DNA from: an uncultured Clostridia bacterium
GTDB taxonomy: Bacteria; Bacillota; Clostridia; TANB77; CAG-508
Length of the DNA stretch: 64,000 nt
Reading direction: 5' to 3'
Assembly: GCA_948805675.1 (NCBI GenBank)
Contig: CAQIBN010000002.1
Location: forward strand, 132,759 to 196,758
Part shown: in pieces, positions 1 through 7,862 of the stretch
How the letters are laid out: each line of letters begins with the position of its first letter
How positions within the stretch are numbered: the stretch's first letter is position 1
Made by a program: the position numbers and the translations under genes
The notes under the pieces: model-generated
Databases searched by the model: none
What the model was told of the DNA's origin: nothing
The model's input: only the letters and a program-made list of their open reading frames with translations

Positions 1-72
1 TTTAAGGCCAAAAAAGATGTAGAATCGTATTTTATATTTATATATTTTAATAATCATTTTATTTAAATATTT

Positions 73-149
73 TGGTGTGCGTAACAGGAATCGAACCTGC
101 GACCTGCAGTTTAGGAAACTGTCGCTCTATCCTACTGAGCTACACGCAC
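73..149 (-). tRNA. tRNA-Arg (anticodon CCT)
   Basis: Read on the minus strand, this folds as a full cloverleaf. The acceptor stem GTGCGTG pairs with TACGCAC, a T arm with GGTTCGATTCC is present, and the CCA tail is encoded. The anticodon loop is TTCCTAA, giving anticodon CCT, which reads AGG. It cannot read CGG, which matters for the CGG frameshift sites found elsewhere in the window. Confidence 0.95.
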
Positions 150-284
150 ATATATTATGTATTATATCATAAAAAAAATTTTTTTCAATGTTTAAAATAG
201 AAAAGTATGAGTTTTTTTCTGTAATTTACTATCTAATATATTTATGTTATAATTATTTCAAAATATATAAATAGAGGTGAATTT

Positions 285-1001
285 ATGCAAAAAATTTTAG
301 GATATATGAGAAAGGCAATTGAAGATTATAATATGATTGAAGATGGAGATAAAATAGTAGTTGGTTTATCTGGCGGAAAAGATTCAACCACTCTACTTCT
401 TGGACTTAAAAACTTACAAAGATTCTATCCTAAAAAATTTGAAATATTAGCAGTAACTATAAATCCTGGTTTTGATAATTTTGATATAACTCCTATTTCA
501 AGTTTATGTAAAGATTTAAATATAAATCTTTTAGAAGAAAAAACACATATAAAAGAAATAGTTTTTGATATTAGAAATGAAAAAAATCCCTGTTCATTAT
601 GTGCAAATTTAAGAAGAGGAATTTTAAATAGTGTTGCTATTAGAGAGGGTTATAACAAAATTGCCTTAGGACATAATGAAGATGATGTTTTAGAAACATT
701 TTTTCTAAATTTACTTTATGGTGGTTCTATTAATACTTTTGCTCCTATCAGTTATATGGATAGGTCTAATATAACATTAATTAGACCTCTAATTTATGCA
801 CCAGAAAAATATATAAGAAACTTTGTTAAAAGAAATAATATACCTATTATGCCTAAAGTATGTCCAATAGATGGTGTATCTAAACGTGAAGACATGAAAA
901 AATTAATTTTGGATTTCCAAAAGGATATACCTACAATTAGAGCTAATTTATATGGAGCAATTAAAAGAAGTAATATTAAGGGATGGAAAAAAAGCAATTG
1001 A
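285..1001 (+). CDS. TtcA-like tRNA 2-thiolation protein (PP-loop ATPase)
   Basis: This 238-residue protein of the TtcA/TtuA type would adenylate a tRNA base before sulfur insertion in the cytoplasm. The PP-loop SGGKDS lies near residue 30. A PCSLCANLRRG segment near residue 100 supplies the CxxC pair, and a third cysteine sits in MPKVCPIDG near residue 195, the pattern that holds an Fe-S cluster in this family. The start has a good AGAGGTGA ribosome binding site. It stands alone between a tRNA gene and a decayed region. Which base it modifies (C32, or U54 as in TtuA) cannot be told from sequence. Confidence 0.85.
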   Translation: MQKILGYMRKAIEDYNMIEDGDKIVVGLSGGKDSTTLLLGLKNLQRFYPKKFEILAVTINPGFDNFDITPISSLCKDLNINLLEEKTHIKEIVFDIRNEKNPCSLCANLRRGILNSVAIREGYNKIALGHNEDDVLETFFLNLLYGGSINTFAPISYMDRSNITLIRPLIYAPEKYIRNFVKRNNIPIMPKVCPIDGVSKREDMKKLILDFQKDIPTIRANLYGAIKRSNIKGWKKSN

Positions 1002-1094
1002 ATATTTTAATATTTTTTCCTATTCTCACATTGTGGTAATAAATTCCATGAGTAGAACTTTTGGAATAATTTTCATTATATGCAAATAGTACAC

Positions 1095-1682
1095 TTACAC
1101 AGAAAATGCTTTATATGCATATAATGAATTGAAAAAATCTCCTATGTATTTTCTACGTATATATGAATTTGATTTTTTACCACTCTTATTAGTATAATAA
1201 TTATTAGTATTGATTCCTTGTAAATTTTCCGACTCCTGAATCGTAATTTTTACGAGTCCTTAATTTCTCTATATTTAGAGATTGCATTTTACCAGCATAA
1301 ATCAAATTGGGCTTATTAGCATATTGTCTTTTTTCAAATATAAATTTACAATTTGTTAATTGTTTAAATGCCTTTGTTACTGTTTCATTTGATAGGCATA
1401 ATTTTTCTTGTACTTCTTTGTCTTATAAATATTAAATAAACATTACTGTTTTCATCACACCAATTATTTTTTAATGATAGAGATAATCTATCTGACAAAA
1501 ATCCATATAATAATTTATTTGTCTTTATATAATGGATTTAAAAATAATTCTTGTTGTATTTGATAATATTTATAACTAAATGTTTCATTGATTTTGTAAT
1601 AATTAAATTCGTTCTTTTTTTCACACTTTCTAGCCTTGATAAGACTTGTTAGATTTGTGAATAACTTAAAATATTTTAACAT
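1095..1682 (-). pseudogene. Decayed RepA_N-type replication initiator
   Basis: Reading the minus strand from an ATG at 1682 gives about 50 residues ending in QQELFLNPLYKDK and a stop. The protein then resumes in another frame (LLYGFLSDRLSLSLKNNW), shifts again (EVQEKLCLSNETVTKAFKQL, then KRQYANKPNLIYAG) and shifts once more (IRRKYIGDFFNSLYAYKAFS) to a stop at 1095-1097. Joined, these match the winged-helix domain of RepA_N plasmid/ICE initiators. At least three frameshifts make it dead, and none falls at a CGG. Upstream, TTTAGAAC-type repeats recur at about 1690-1742, perhaps remains of its control or origin region. Confidence 0.75.
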
Positions 1683-1795
1683 TGAAAATTTTTAGAACTT
1701 TTTAGAACATTTTTTGTCTACCTTAAAATTCTTTAGAACATTAATTTTATAACTCTTTTATTAATTTTTACAGAATTTTATAAAACTCCATAGAA

Positions 1796-1833
1796 AAAGA
1801 GTATCAATCAAACCCTATTGATTAATACTCTTT
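1796..1833. terminator. Hairpin, probable terminator
   Basis: AAAGAGTAT at 1796-1804 pairs with ATACTCTTT at 1825-1833, with further pairing of ATCA and TGAT inside. It lies between the RepA_N remnant and tRNA-Pro, so it could end a transcript from either side. The rest of 1690-1878 is AT-rich with no gene that I can see. Confidence 0.5.
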
Positions 1834-1878
1834 CACATTTTTAAAGTTTTCTGCAATTTTATGAAAATTGCTTGTAAA

Positions 1879-1954
1879 TGGTCGAGGTGACAGGGATCGA
1901 ACCTGCGACCTCATGGTCCCAAACCACGCGCGCTACCAACTGCGCTACACCTCG
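1879..1954 (-). tRNA. tRNA-Pro (anticodon TGG)
   Basis: On the minus strand the acceptor CGAGGTG pairs with CACCTCG, followed by discriminator A and an encoded CCA. The anticodon stem CGTGG/CCATG encloses TTTGGGA, giving anticodon TGG. D and T arms are canonical. Confidence 0.95.
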
Positions 1955-2161
1955 AAATAATGTTAATGACTTATATAATATAACATATTAATAAGAACTT
2001 TTCAAGTACTTTTTTAATATTTTTTAAAAACTTTTAATTAATACTTGAATATTTATAAAAAAACAGTTATAATATGTAAAGTATCTTTTTTAACTATTTA
2101 TTAGTTTAATAAAATACCTATATATTAAAAATACTATAATTAAATTTATAATATTATATAT

Positions 2162-2200
2162 GCAACAGTAGCTTAGCTGGATAGAGCACTCGGCTACGAA
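2162..2200 (+). pseudogene. 5' half of a split tRNA-Arg(ACG) gene (left attachment site)
   Basis: This segment starts with acceptor strand GCAACAG, has a D arm, the 5' anticodon stem CTCGG and the complete loop CTACGAA (2194-2200). After that the sequence no longer pairs (ACGCACACCC instead of CCGAG). The missing half, with CCGAG and acceptor strand CTGTTGC plus CCA, lies at 12485-12529. Joined at CTACGAA the two halves give a perfect tRNA-Arg(ACG). The loop is therefore the 7-bp crossover core of the element. Confidence 0.9.
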
Positions 2201-2260
2201 ACGCACACCCATAGTTTTATAAATATTGATATTTAGGGATTTCAAGAGATAGTGTGAAAA

Positions 2261-2284
2261 GTTTTCCCCTGAAATTCCCCTTAA
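2261..2284 (+). repeat. Left-end arm-type repeats
   Basis: GTTTTCCCCTGAAATTCC followed by a TTCCCCTTA unit. Matching units occur at the right end (12222-12336), and the first 18 bases recur exactly inside the integrase gene (2504-2521). Short directly repeated sites near both ends are what arm-binding domains of tyrosine integrases recognise, so this is inferred to be an Int arm-binding cluster. Confidence 0.6.
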
Positions 2285-2317
2285 ATATAAATTTCATATT
2301 AAAAGCATATTTTACAT

Positions 2318-2394
2318 GTACCCGTAGTTTAGCTGGATAGAATGGCAGGCTACGAACTTGCAGATCGGGGGTTCGAATCCCTCCGGGTACACCA
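2318..2394 (+). tRNA. tRNA-Arg (anticodon ACG), carried by the element
   Basis: The acceptor GTACCCG pairs exactly with CGGGTAC, followed by discriminator A and CCA. The anticodon stem GCAGG/CTTGC encloses CTACGAA (anticodon ACG), and the T arm is canonical. The D stem relies on some G-U pairs. The sequence differs from the split host gene in acceptor and anticodon stems but keeps the same loop. It sits about 120 bp inside the element beside the integrase and probably replaces the tRNA destroyed by integration. With A34 converted to inosine it would read CGU, CGC and CGA but not CGG. Confidence 0.9.
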
Positions 2395-2407
2395 TTGCTT
2401 AAATGGT

Positions 2408-2440
2408 AGTTCTCAAGCTAGTTTGAGAACTCTTTTCTTT
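2408..2440. terminator. Terminator after tRNA-Arg, overlapping the int 3' end
   Basis: AGTTCTCAA pairs with TTGAGAACT across a short loop, followed by a T-rich tract on the plus strand. It would end the tRNA transcript. The integrase stop codon lies inside the hairpin, so the structure is shared by two convergent genes. Confidence 0.75.
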
Positions 2441-3834
2441 TTTTGAGGCTTTTTCTTTAAAAAGTATCGTTTAGCTTGTGTAGACTTACTTTCAGCATTT
2501 TTCGTTTTCCCCTGAAATTCCTCAAAATTTACTCTCTCAAATTCCTTTTTCTTTCGTTCTTCTGATACATGAATATAGTAAAAATCTGTAGTTTCAAATT
2601 CGGCATGTCCCATTAATTCTCTTAAAACTTCCTTATCCATACCCTTTTCACTCATTAAAGTTGCAAAAGAATGTCTAAATCCATAAATTGTCATGTGTTC
2701 TAATTTATGCTTTTTAATAAATTCTGTAATCTTTTTTGTTAATCTTTCTGGCACATAAGGTGTTCCAATCGTATTTAAAAATACATATTCGTTATTATCC
2801 CACTCTTGTCCATATTGTAGATTATTCATTTTTTCTCTTTTTAAGTTTAATAACATTTCCTTTAATCTTGGTGTCATTGGTATATTGCGATAACTTTCTG
2901 TAGTTTTTAAATCTCCATCAGTCATAATATGCCCTGTAATATTCATTTCATCATCATATAATGTAATATCTTTGTAAGCATTTTCTACTTTGATTTTGTT
3001 TTGATTAAAGTGAACTGATTTCCATTTTAACCCACAACCTTCTTCTGGTCGCATACCTGTTTGAAGAAGTGTAGCAAAAAGTAATGCAAATGGTCTTTTA
3101 TCTTCTTCGCATACATCAAGCCATACTTTTTGCCTATCTTCTGGTAAATAACATACTTTTGCTACCTTCGCTCTTTTCTTCTTTTGAAATTTTAAATCAA
3201 AGTTTGGAACTTCTTTTATTAAACCTTTTTTATCTTTTGCATAAGTTAATACTGCTCTAATAAGCAAGAATAGATCTTTAGCAAGTCTAGGTGTTTTCTG
3301 CCTTTTCTCATTAATATAGTTCTCTACTAAGTCTTTACTAATTTCGCTAACATGATATTTTTCAAAATCTATCATAACGTGATTTTTTATTGTGTTTATA
3401 TAAGTTTCTACAGTTTTTAAACTGATAGTTTTATTGGTAGTAGGATTAACTTGATTCTTTTTCCAATTAAGCCATTCCTTTGCTATGTTTGGAAACAAAG
3501 TATAATCATTTGCTAATAACTCTATTTTTCGTTTTACTTTTTCTTCATTAAATTCAGCAAACTTATTTAATTCTGATGAACATTCTTCTGTAAATACTTT
3601 AACATTAGGAACTGCACTCTTTCTTTTAATATCAAAATATACATCAGTAATTAATTCTCCTAATCTTTTCCTTGCCTCTTGTTCACTTCTTGCTGTTCTG
3701 GATAATCTTGGATTTTTATCAACTCCTTCCATAATTGAATTAAGGGCTAATGTTACTCTTGCCTCATAACTATTTCCTTTTTTCCTTATTGTAACTGTTC
3801 CTTTTGGTGCTCTTTGTCTATTTATTTTTTCCAT
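2413..3834 (-). CDS. int: Tyrosine recombinase / integrase
   Basis: A 473-residue site-specific recombinase. The N-terminal part (about 1-80) looks like an AP2/arm-binding domain, and residues about 110-215 form the SAM-like core-binding domain. The catalytic domain shows R in TGMRPEEG, the HxxR box in GFRHSFATLM, and H and the nucleophile Y in MGHAEFETTDFYYIHV. It belongs to the Tn916/ICE-type Int group. The start has an AAGGAG site. The C-terminal tail is Lys-rich, and its coding DNA contains an exact 18-base copy of the element's left arm repeat. It would insert and excise the element at CTACGAA. Confidence 0.93.
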   Translation of the reverse strand: MEKINRQRAPKGTVTIRKKGNSYEARVTLALNSIMEGVDKNPRLSRTARSEQEARKRLGELITDVYFDIKRKSAVPNVKVFTEECSSELNKFAEFNEEKVKRKIELLANDYTLFPNIAKEWLNWKKNQVNPTTNKTISLKTVETYINTIKNHVMIDFEKYHVSEISKDLVENYINEKRQKTPRLAKDLFLLIRAVLTYAKDKKGLIKEVPNFDLKFQKKKRAKVAKVCYLPEDRQKVWLDVCEEDKRPFALLFATLLQTGMRPEEGCGLKWKSVHFNQNKIKVENAYKDITLYDDEMNITGHIMTDGDLKTTESYRNIPMTPRLKEMLLNLKREKMNNLQYGQEWDNNEYVFLNTIGTPYVPERLTKKITEFIKKHKLEHMTIYGFRHSFATLMSEKGMDKEVLRELMGHAEFETTDFYYIHVSEERKKKEFERVNFEEFQGKTKNAESKSTQAKRYFLKKKPQKKKRVLKLA

Positions 3835-3949
3835 TGAATAACTCCTTCCAAATAAGTTTAAAAATATAAATAGTTCAAGGGCACAAAACTTAATATCTAA
3901 ACATATCTTATCACGTTTAAAACAAGAAATCAGCCCTTTTTACTAATTA

Positions 3950-4159
3950 CTAATAATCATAATTGCCATACTCTCCACAGTTCTCCTCAAACCATTTTGG
4001 TAACAATTCTTTATTAATGATTATCTTCCTTTTAAATCTAACTGCTGGAAAACCTTTTACTTTAACTAATTTCAACATTAAATTTCTACCTATACCTAAC
4101 ATTTTTCTTGCTTCATCTACAGTTAACCCTAGCTTTTGATTTTCTTCATTTGTTGTCAA
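3950..4159 (-). CDS. xis: Excisionase-like small DNA-binding protein
   Basis: 69 residues with a winged helix-turn-helix pattern (LTVDEARKMLGIGRN, then FPAVRFKRKIIINKELL), the usual form of Tn916-family Xis and MerR-like excisionase proteins. It lies just upstream of the integrase in the same direction, as expected for an xis-int pair. The start is probably TTG at 4159, with GGGAGGAT upstream. The acidic, aromatic C-terminus (CGEYGNYDY) is unremarkable. Confidence 0.75.
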   Translation of the reverse strand: MTTNEENQKLGLTVDEARKMLGIGRNLMLKLVKVKGFPAVRFKRKIIINKELLPKWFEENCGEYGNYDY

Positions 4160-4203
4160 TGCAGATATCCTCCCTTCCTTAAATTAGTAAGAGTAAAATT
4201 TAT

Positions 4204-4668
4204 CCTTCTACTAGATAAGTTCCAAGATAAACTTAAAATGAGAAATTCTTTAAAAAAATACCCCTCTACTAGATAAGTTCCAAAATAGGACCTAAAATGT
4301 AAACTTTTTTTAGAAAAATTTTTAAAAAATTTATTCCTCTATTAAATAAGTTCCAAAATGACATTTAAAATGTAACGATTTTAGAAAATTTTATTCTTCT
4401 AATAAGTAAATGCCGTCAAAATTTATAAAAGGTATAATTTATAAAAAATTCATTAAATTTTTTTATAATTAAAAGTTTTACCCTCCACTAAGTATATGCC
4501 ACCGTTTTTCAAAAAAGGGGGAATTTATTAAAAATTTCTTGGACTTTTTATCTTAAATTTTACTCTTACTAGGTAAATGCCATCATTTTTCAAAAAAGTG
4601 GTAATTTTCTAAAAATTTATTTAAGTTTTTTTATTTAATATTTCACTCTCCACTAGGTATATGTCATT
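4204..4668 (+). repeat. Seven degenerate tandem repeats upstream of xis-int
   Basis: A motif of the form CTMCTARRTAARTKCC occurs at about 4204, 4263, 4336, 4395, 4482, 4563 and 4646. The first three copies read TAAGTTCCAA; the last four read TAAATGCC or TATATGCC. Spacing is 59-87 bp, and the DNA between copies is also related (AAAATGTAA-like stretches, runs of A and T). The array lies between the divergent xis-int and cargo operons. It looks like an iteron or multi-operator region. It fills 4160-4818 with no coding sequence. Confidence 0.75.
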
Positions 4669-4771
4669 CAATATCAAAAAGTCGGAAAATTTTTGAGAAA
4701 TTTTTTAATTTTATTTAAATGATATATTAGTATGAAATTTGCTTATTTCTATATATTTTGTAGATAAAGTA

Positions 4772-4780
4772 TGTTATAAT
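4772..4780 (+). promoter_or_regulatory. Extended -10 promoter for the cargo operon
   Basis: TGTTATAAT is an extended -10 box (TGn plus TATAAT) about 40 bp upstream of the cupin gene. No good -35 is visible at the usual distance, which fits an extended -10 promoter. Confidence 0.5.
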
Positions 4781-4818
4781 GCAATTAAATTTATATGAGA
4801 TGATTAAGGTAAATAAAT

Positions 4819-5187
4819 ATGAGAGGTAAGATAGTGAATAAATATATAAAAAAGTTTCCACAATCACCAGATTTTGAACAGAGTAATTTCTTTAAAGGAT
4901 ATTATTTAAGTGAAGGGAAATTAGGAATAGAAGTTGATTATATTGATATGATAACAGGACATCAATATTATCAAAAAGAAACAGAAAGCATACATATATA
5001 CTATATTTTAGAAGGAAAAGGATTAGCTAATATAAACGGTGAAACTTATGAATTATCAAAAGGAGATACAATAGAAATTCCTATACATACTGAATTTGCT
5101 TTTAAATGAGATTTAAAGATGATAGAAATAATGAATCCACCTTTTAATCCTAATACTCATATTGATACAAGAAAAAATGATTTATAA
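4819..5187 (+). pseudogene. Small cupin protein interrupted by an in-frame TGA
   Basis: The first 96 residues form a cupin barrel (IYYILEGKGLANINGE, then LSKGDTIEIPIHTEF). A TGA at 5107-5109 stops translation, but the same frame continues as DLKMIEIMNPPFNP to TAA at 5185-5187, which is the normal end of this small family. The TGA falls where the family usually has Gly, so one G-to-T change in GGA explains it. TGA ends other genes here, so it is not a sense codon. The start may be ATG 4819 or GTG 4834, the latter with GAGAGGT upstream. Confidence 0.7.
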
Positions 5188-5204
5188 AAAATTGGAGAAA
5201 TACA

Positions 5205-6287
5205 ATGATAAAACTAATTGAATTTAAAGAAGAAAATTATGATGAATATATTAAAATGTATAATGAATTTATACAGAATAAAAGTGATTTAATACCAGAT
5301 GTTTTAGAATTAGAATGTAAAACACGAAATGATTATAAAAATATTTTAGTAGAACTAACTAATAGAAAAATAGGAAAACACGAGGATATAGATTGGTATA
5401 AAGATAGTTATTACTTTTTAGGATTTGATAATAATGATTTAATTGGAATTGGGTGTATTAGAAATAACTTAACTCAAAAAGGTTATGACATTTGGGGAAA
5501 TATTGCTTATGGAGTAAGACCATCTCAACGAAAAAAAGGATATGGAACAAAAATAGCAGAGCAATTAGTAGTTAAATGTAAAGAGTTAGGAATGAAAGAT
5601 ATAATATTATGCCATTATGAAGATAATATCATTTCTACTAAAATATTTAGCAAAATAGGAGCAGAATACACAAATAGCATAGATTCAACTGTTAGTAATA
5701 AGAAAATCAAAAGATATAAAATAGAATTACAGGAAGGTTTAACAATGAAAAATAAATTACTAATATTAGCATATATGGGAACAGGAAAAACGGAATTAGA
5801 ATATCGTTATAATAATGTAGTAGACCTAGATTTTCAAGATTATAAGTATATTTATGATGAATCAATAAGAGATTTACCACTAGAACAAAGAAAAGGACAG
5901 ACTTCATTGCGTGTTGAAAATCCAGACTATCCTAATAATTTTATCAATGCTGTTCTAAATGGACTAGAAAAAGATAAAATTGTGGTATCTCCATTTATAG
6001 AACATGTTTTTAAAGCTATTGATAGCGATAATTTTAAGAATAATGTGAAAAATACTAGAATTATTTTAGTTTTTCCAATGTCAAACAATTTTGGTGAGTA
6101 TGTAGATAGATTTAAAAAAAGAGGAAATAATGAGGAATTTATATTAAGGCGAAAAAAAGAATTTACTTCCTTAATAGAATTATTTGAGAAGGCATCTAAT
6201 AATAACTATGAAAAAATTATTATAAAACCAAAACAATACTTATCAGAAGCACTTATTGAATATGGGGTAAATTTAAAAGAAAGGTAG
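5205..6287 (+). CDS. GNAT acetyltransferase fused to a P-loop kinase-like domain
   Basis: Two domains in 360 residues. Residues 1-175 form a GNAT N-acetyltransferase with the acetyl-CoA loop in VRPSQRKKGYGTKIAEQL. From about residue 181 there is a separate nucleotide-binding domain beginning MKNKLLILAYMGTGKTEL, with Walker A. At the junction the DNA carries AGGAAGG followed by an in-frame ATG at 5744, which looks like the start of a once separate gene. The kinase part could therefore also be made alone. The substrate is unknown. It follows the cupin and precedes the dehydrogenase with 6 bp between genes. Confidence 0.75.
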   Translation: MIKLIEFKEENYDEYIKMYNEFIQNKSDLIPDVLELECKTRNDYKNILVELTNRKIGKHEDIDWYKDSYYFLGFDNNDLIGIGCIRNNLTQKGYDIWGNIAYGVRPSQRKKGYGTKIAEQLVVKCKELGMKDIILCHYEDNIISTKIFSKIGAEYTNSIDSTVSNKKIKRYKIELQEGLTMKNKLLILAYMGTGKTELEYRYNNVVDLDFQDYKYIYDESIRDLPLEQRKGQTSLRVENPDYPNNFINAVLNGLEKDKIVVSPFIEHVFKAIDSDNFKNNVKNTRIILVFPMSNNFGEYVDRFKKRGNNEEFILRRKKEFTSLIELFEKASNNNYEKIIIKPKQYLSEALIEYGVNLKER

Positions 6288-6293
6288 AGAAAA

Positions 6294-7466
6294 ATGAATA
6301 ATTTTATTTATAATATTCCAACGAAAGTATATTTTGGAGAAAATCAGTTACAGGGAAACTTAAGTCAAGAAATAAAAAAATATGGTAATAAAGTATTGCT
6401 AGTTTATGGAGGAGGAACTATAAAGAAAATAGGACTTTATCAAGAAATTATAAAAGAACTTCAAAATTTTAATATAGAAATATATGAATTTTTTGGAATA
6501 GAGCCTAATCCAAGACATACTTCAATAAACAAAGCTGCTAGTATTTGTAAAGAAAAAGATATAGATGTTATTTTAGGTGTTGGTGGTGGAAGTGTAATAG
6601 ACAGTTGCAAAATCATAGCAGCAGGCAGATATTATGATGGAGATATATGGGATTTCCTAACAAAAAAAGCTGAAATACAAAAAGCACTACCTATAATTAC
6701 TATATTAACCTTATCGGCAACTGGATCTGAGATGAATACAAATTCCATTATTTCAAATATAGAAACAAATGAGAAAAAGGGGGTAAAAAGTCCATTAACT
6801 CTGCCAAAGGTATCTTTTTTAGACCCAACAATTACATATTCTGTAAATAAATACCAAACTGCTTGTGGAAGTTGTGATATTTTATCACATATATTAGAAA
6901 CATACTTTTCAAGAAATAATGGATTATATATGTTAGATACTGTGATGGAAGGACTAATGAAAACTGTAATAAAATATTCTAAAATTGCTTACACTGATCC
7001 TAAAAACTACGAAGCAAGAGCAAATTTAATGTGGGCTTCATCTTGGGCAATAAATGGATTTGCTAGAATGGATAGGCAACCTAATATATGGGTTTGTCAT
7101 CTATTGGAACATCAATTATCGGCTTTTTATGATATTACACACGGATTAGGATTGGCTATTTTAACTCCACGATATTTAAGATATATGTTAAATGAAAATA
7201 CTGTAGATAGATACTATCAATTCGGTGTGAATGTGTGGAATATAGATGCCAATTTACCGAAGATGGAAGTTGCAGAAAAATCAATAGAATGTTTAGAAAA
7301 ATTGCTTTATAAAGATTTAGAATTAACAAATAATTTATCTGACTTAAATATCGATGATAAACATTTTGAAGAAATGGCGAATCGTATATGTAGTAATGGT
7401 ATTGTAGAAGGCTTTATGGATATGGATAAAGAAGATATAATGAAAATTTTTAAAGACTGTTTATAA
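6294..7466 (+). CDS. Iron-containing alcohol dehydrogenase (butanol dehydrogenase type)
   Basis: 390 residues, full length for the group III, YqhD/BdhA-like family of NAD(P)H-dependent alcohol/aldehyde oxidoreductases. It shows GVGGGSVIDSCK at the nucleotide-binding site near residue 95 and the metal-binding region with HILETYF near residue 195 and the ITHGLGLA histidine near residue 280. It would reduce aldehydes to alcohols in the cytoplasm. Its presence as cargo of a small element, next to ASCH and acetyltransferase genes, is unusual; its substrate is not evident. Confidence 0.85.
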   Translation: MNNFIYNIPTKVYFGENQLQGNLSQEIKKYGNKVLLVYGGGTIKKIGLYQEIIKELQNFNIEIYEFFGIEPNPRHTSINKAASICKEKDIDVILGVGGGSVIDSCKIIAAGRYYDGDIWDFLTKKAEIQKALPIITILTLSATGSEMNTNSIISNIETNEKKGVKSPLTLPKVSFLDPTITYSVNKYQTACGSCDILSHILETYFSRNNGLYMLDTVMEGLMKTVIKYSKIAYTDPKNYEARANLMWASSWAINGFARMDRQPNIWVCHLLEHQLSAFYDITHGLGLAILTPRYLRYMLNENTVDRYYQFGVNVWNIDANLPKMEVAEKSIECLEKLLYKDLELTNNLSDLNIDDKHFEEMANRICSNGIVEGFMDMDKEDIMKIFKDCL

Positions 7467-7514
7467 TAAAAATAAATCAATTATAATAGATGAAAGGTGT
7501 AAATTACAATAAAT

Positions 7515-7862
7515 ATGAAATATATAATGAAATTAAATCCAAAGTATTTTGAATATATGAAAAATGGAACTAAAGAAATAGAAATTAGACTAAATGATGA
7601 TAAAAGAAAGAATCTAAAAATTGGTGATGAAATTATATTTCAGAAAGAGCCAGAGTTAAAAGAAGAATTATATACAACAGTAGAAAATTTATTCGTTGAA
7701 AAGTCATTTGAAGATGCAATAATGAATTTAGAAATTCAACAATATGCAGATCAAAAAGAAACAAGAGAGAACTTTTTAAAAGATTTATATAAATTTTATA
7801 CAAAAGAACAAGAAAATAAGTATGGAGTAATAGCAATAAAAGTAAGGAAGGTGCAAATTTGA
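7515..7862 (+). CDS. ASCH-domain protein
   Basis: 115 residues with the ASCH/PUA-like pattern: MKLNPKYFEYMKNGTKEIEIRLND at the N-terminus (first strand and basic loop), LKIGDEIIFQ, and a C-terminal strand GVIAIKV. ASCH domains are predicted RNA binders; a few are hydrolases acting on modified nucleosides. Its stop overlaps the TTG start of the next gene, so the two are probably translated together. Confidence 0.75.
   Translation: MKYIMKLNPKYFEYMKNGTKEIEIRLNDDKRKNLKIGDEIIFQKEPELKEELYTTVENLFVEKSFEDAIMNLEIQQYADQKETRENFLKDLYKFYTKEQENKYGVIAIKVRKVQI

Noticed and set aside
4204..4668. CRISPR array
   Set aside because: Repeat copies diverge along the array, spacers are related to each other and very AT-rich, spacing varies from 59 to 87 bp, and no cas genes are near.
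5107..5109. TGA read as Gly or another sense codon
   Set aside because: TGA ends many normal genes here (ttcA-like, NRPS, rnpA, yidC), so one internal TGA is best seen as a mutation.
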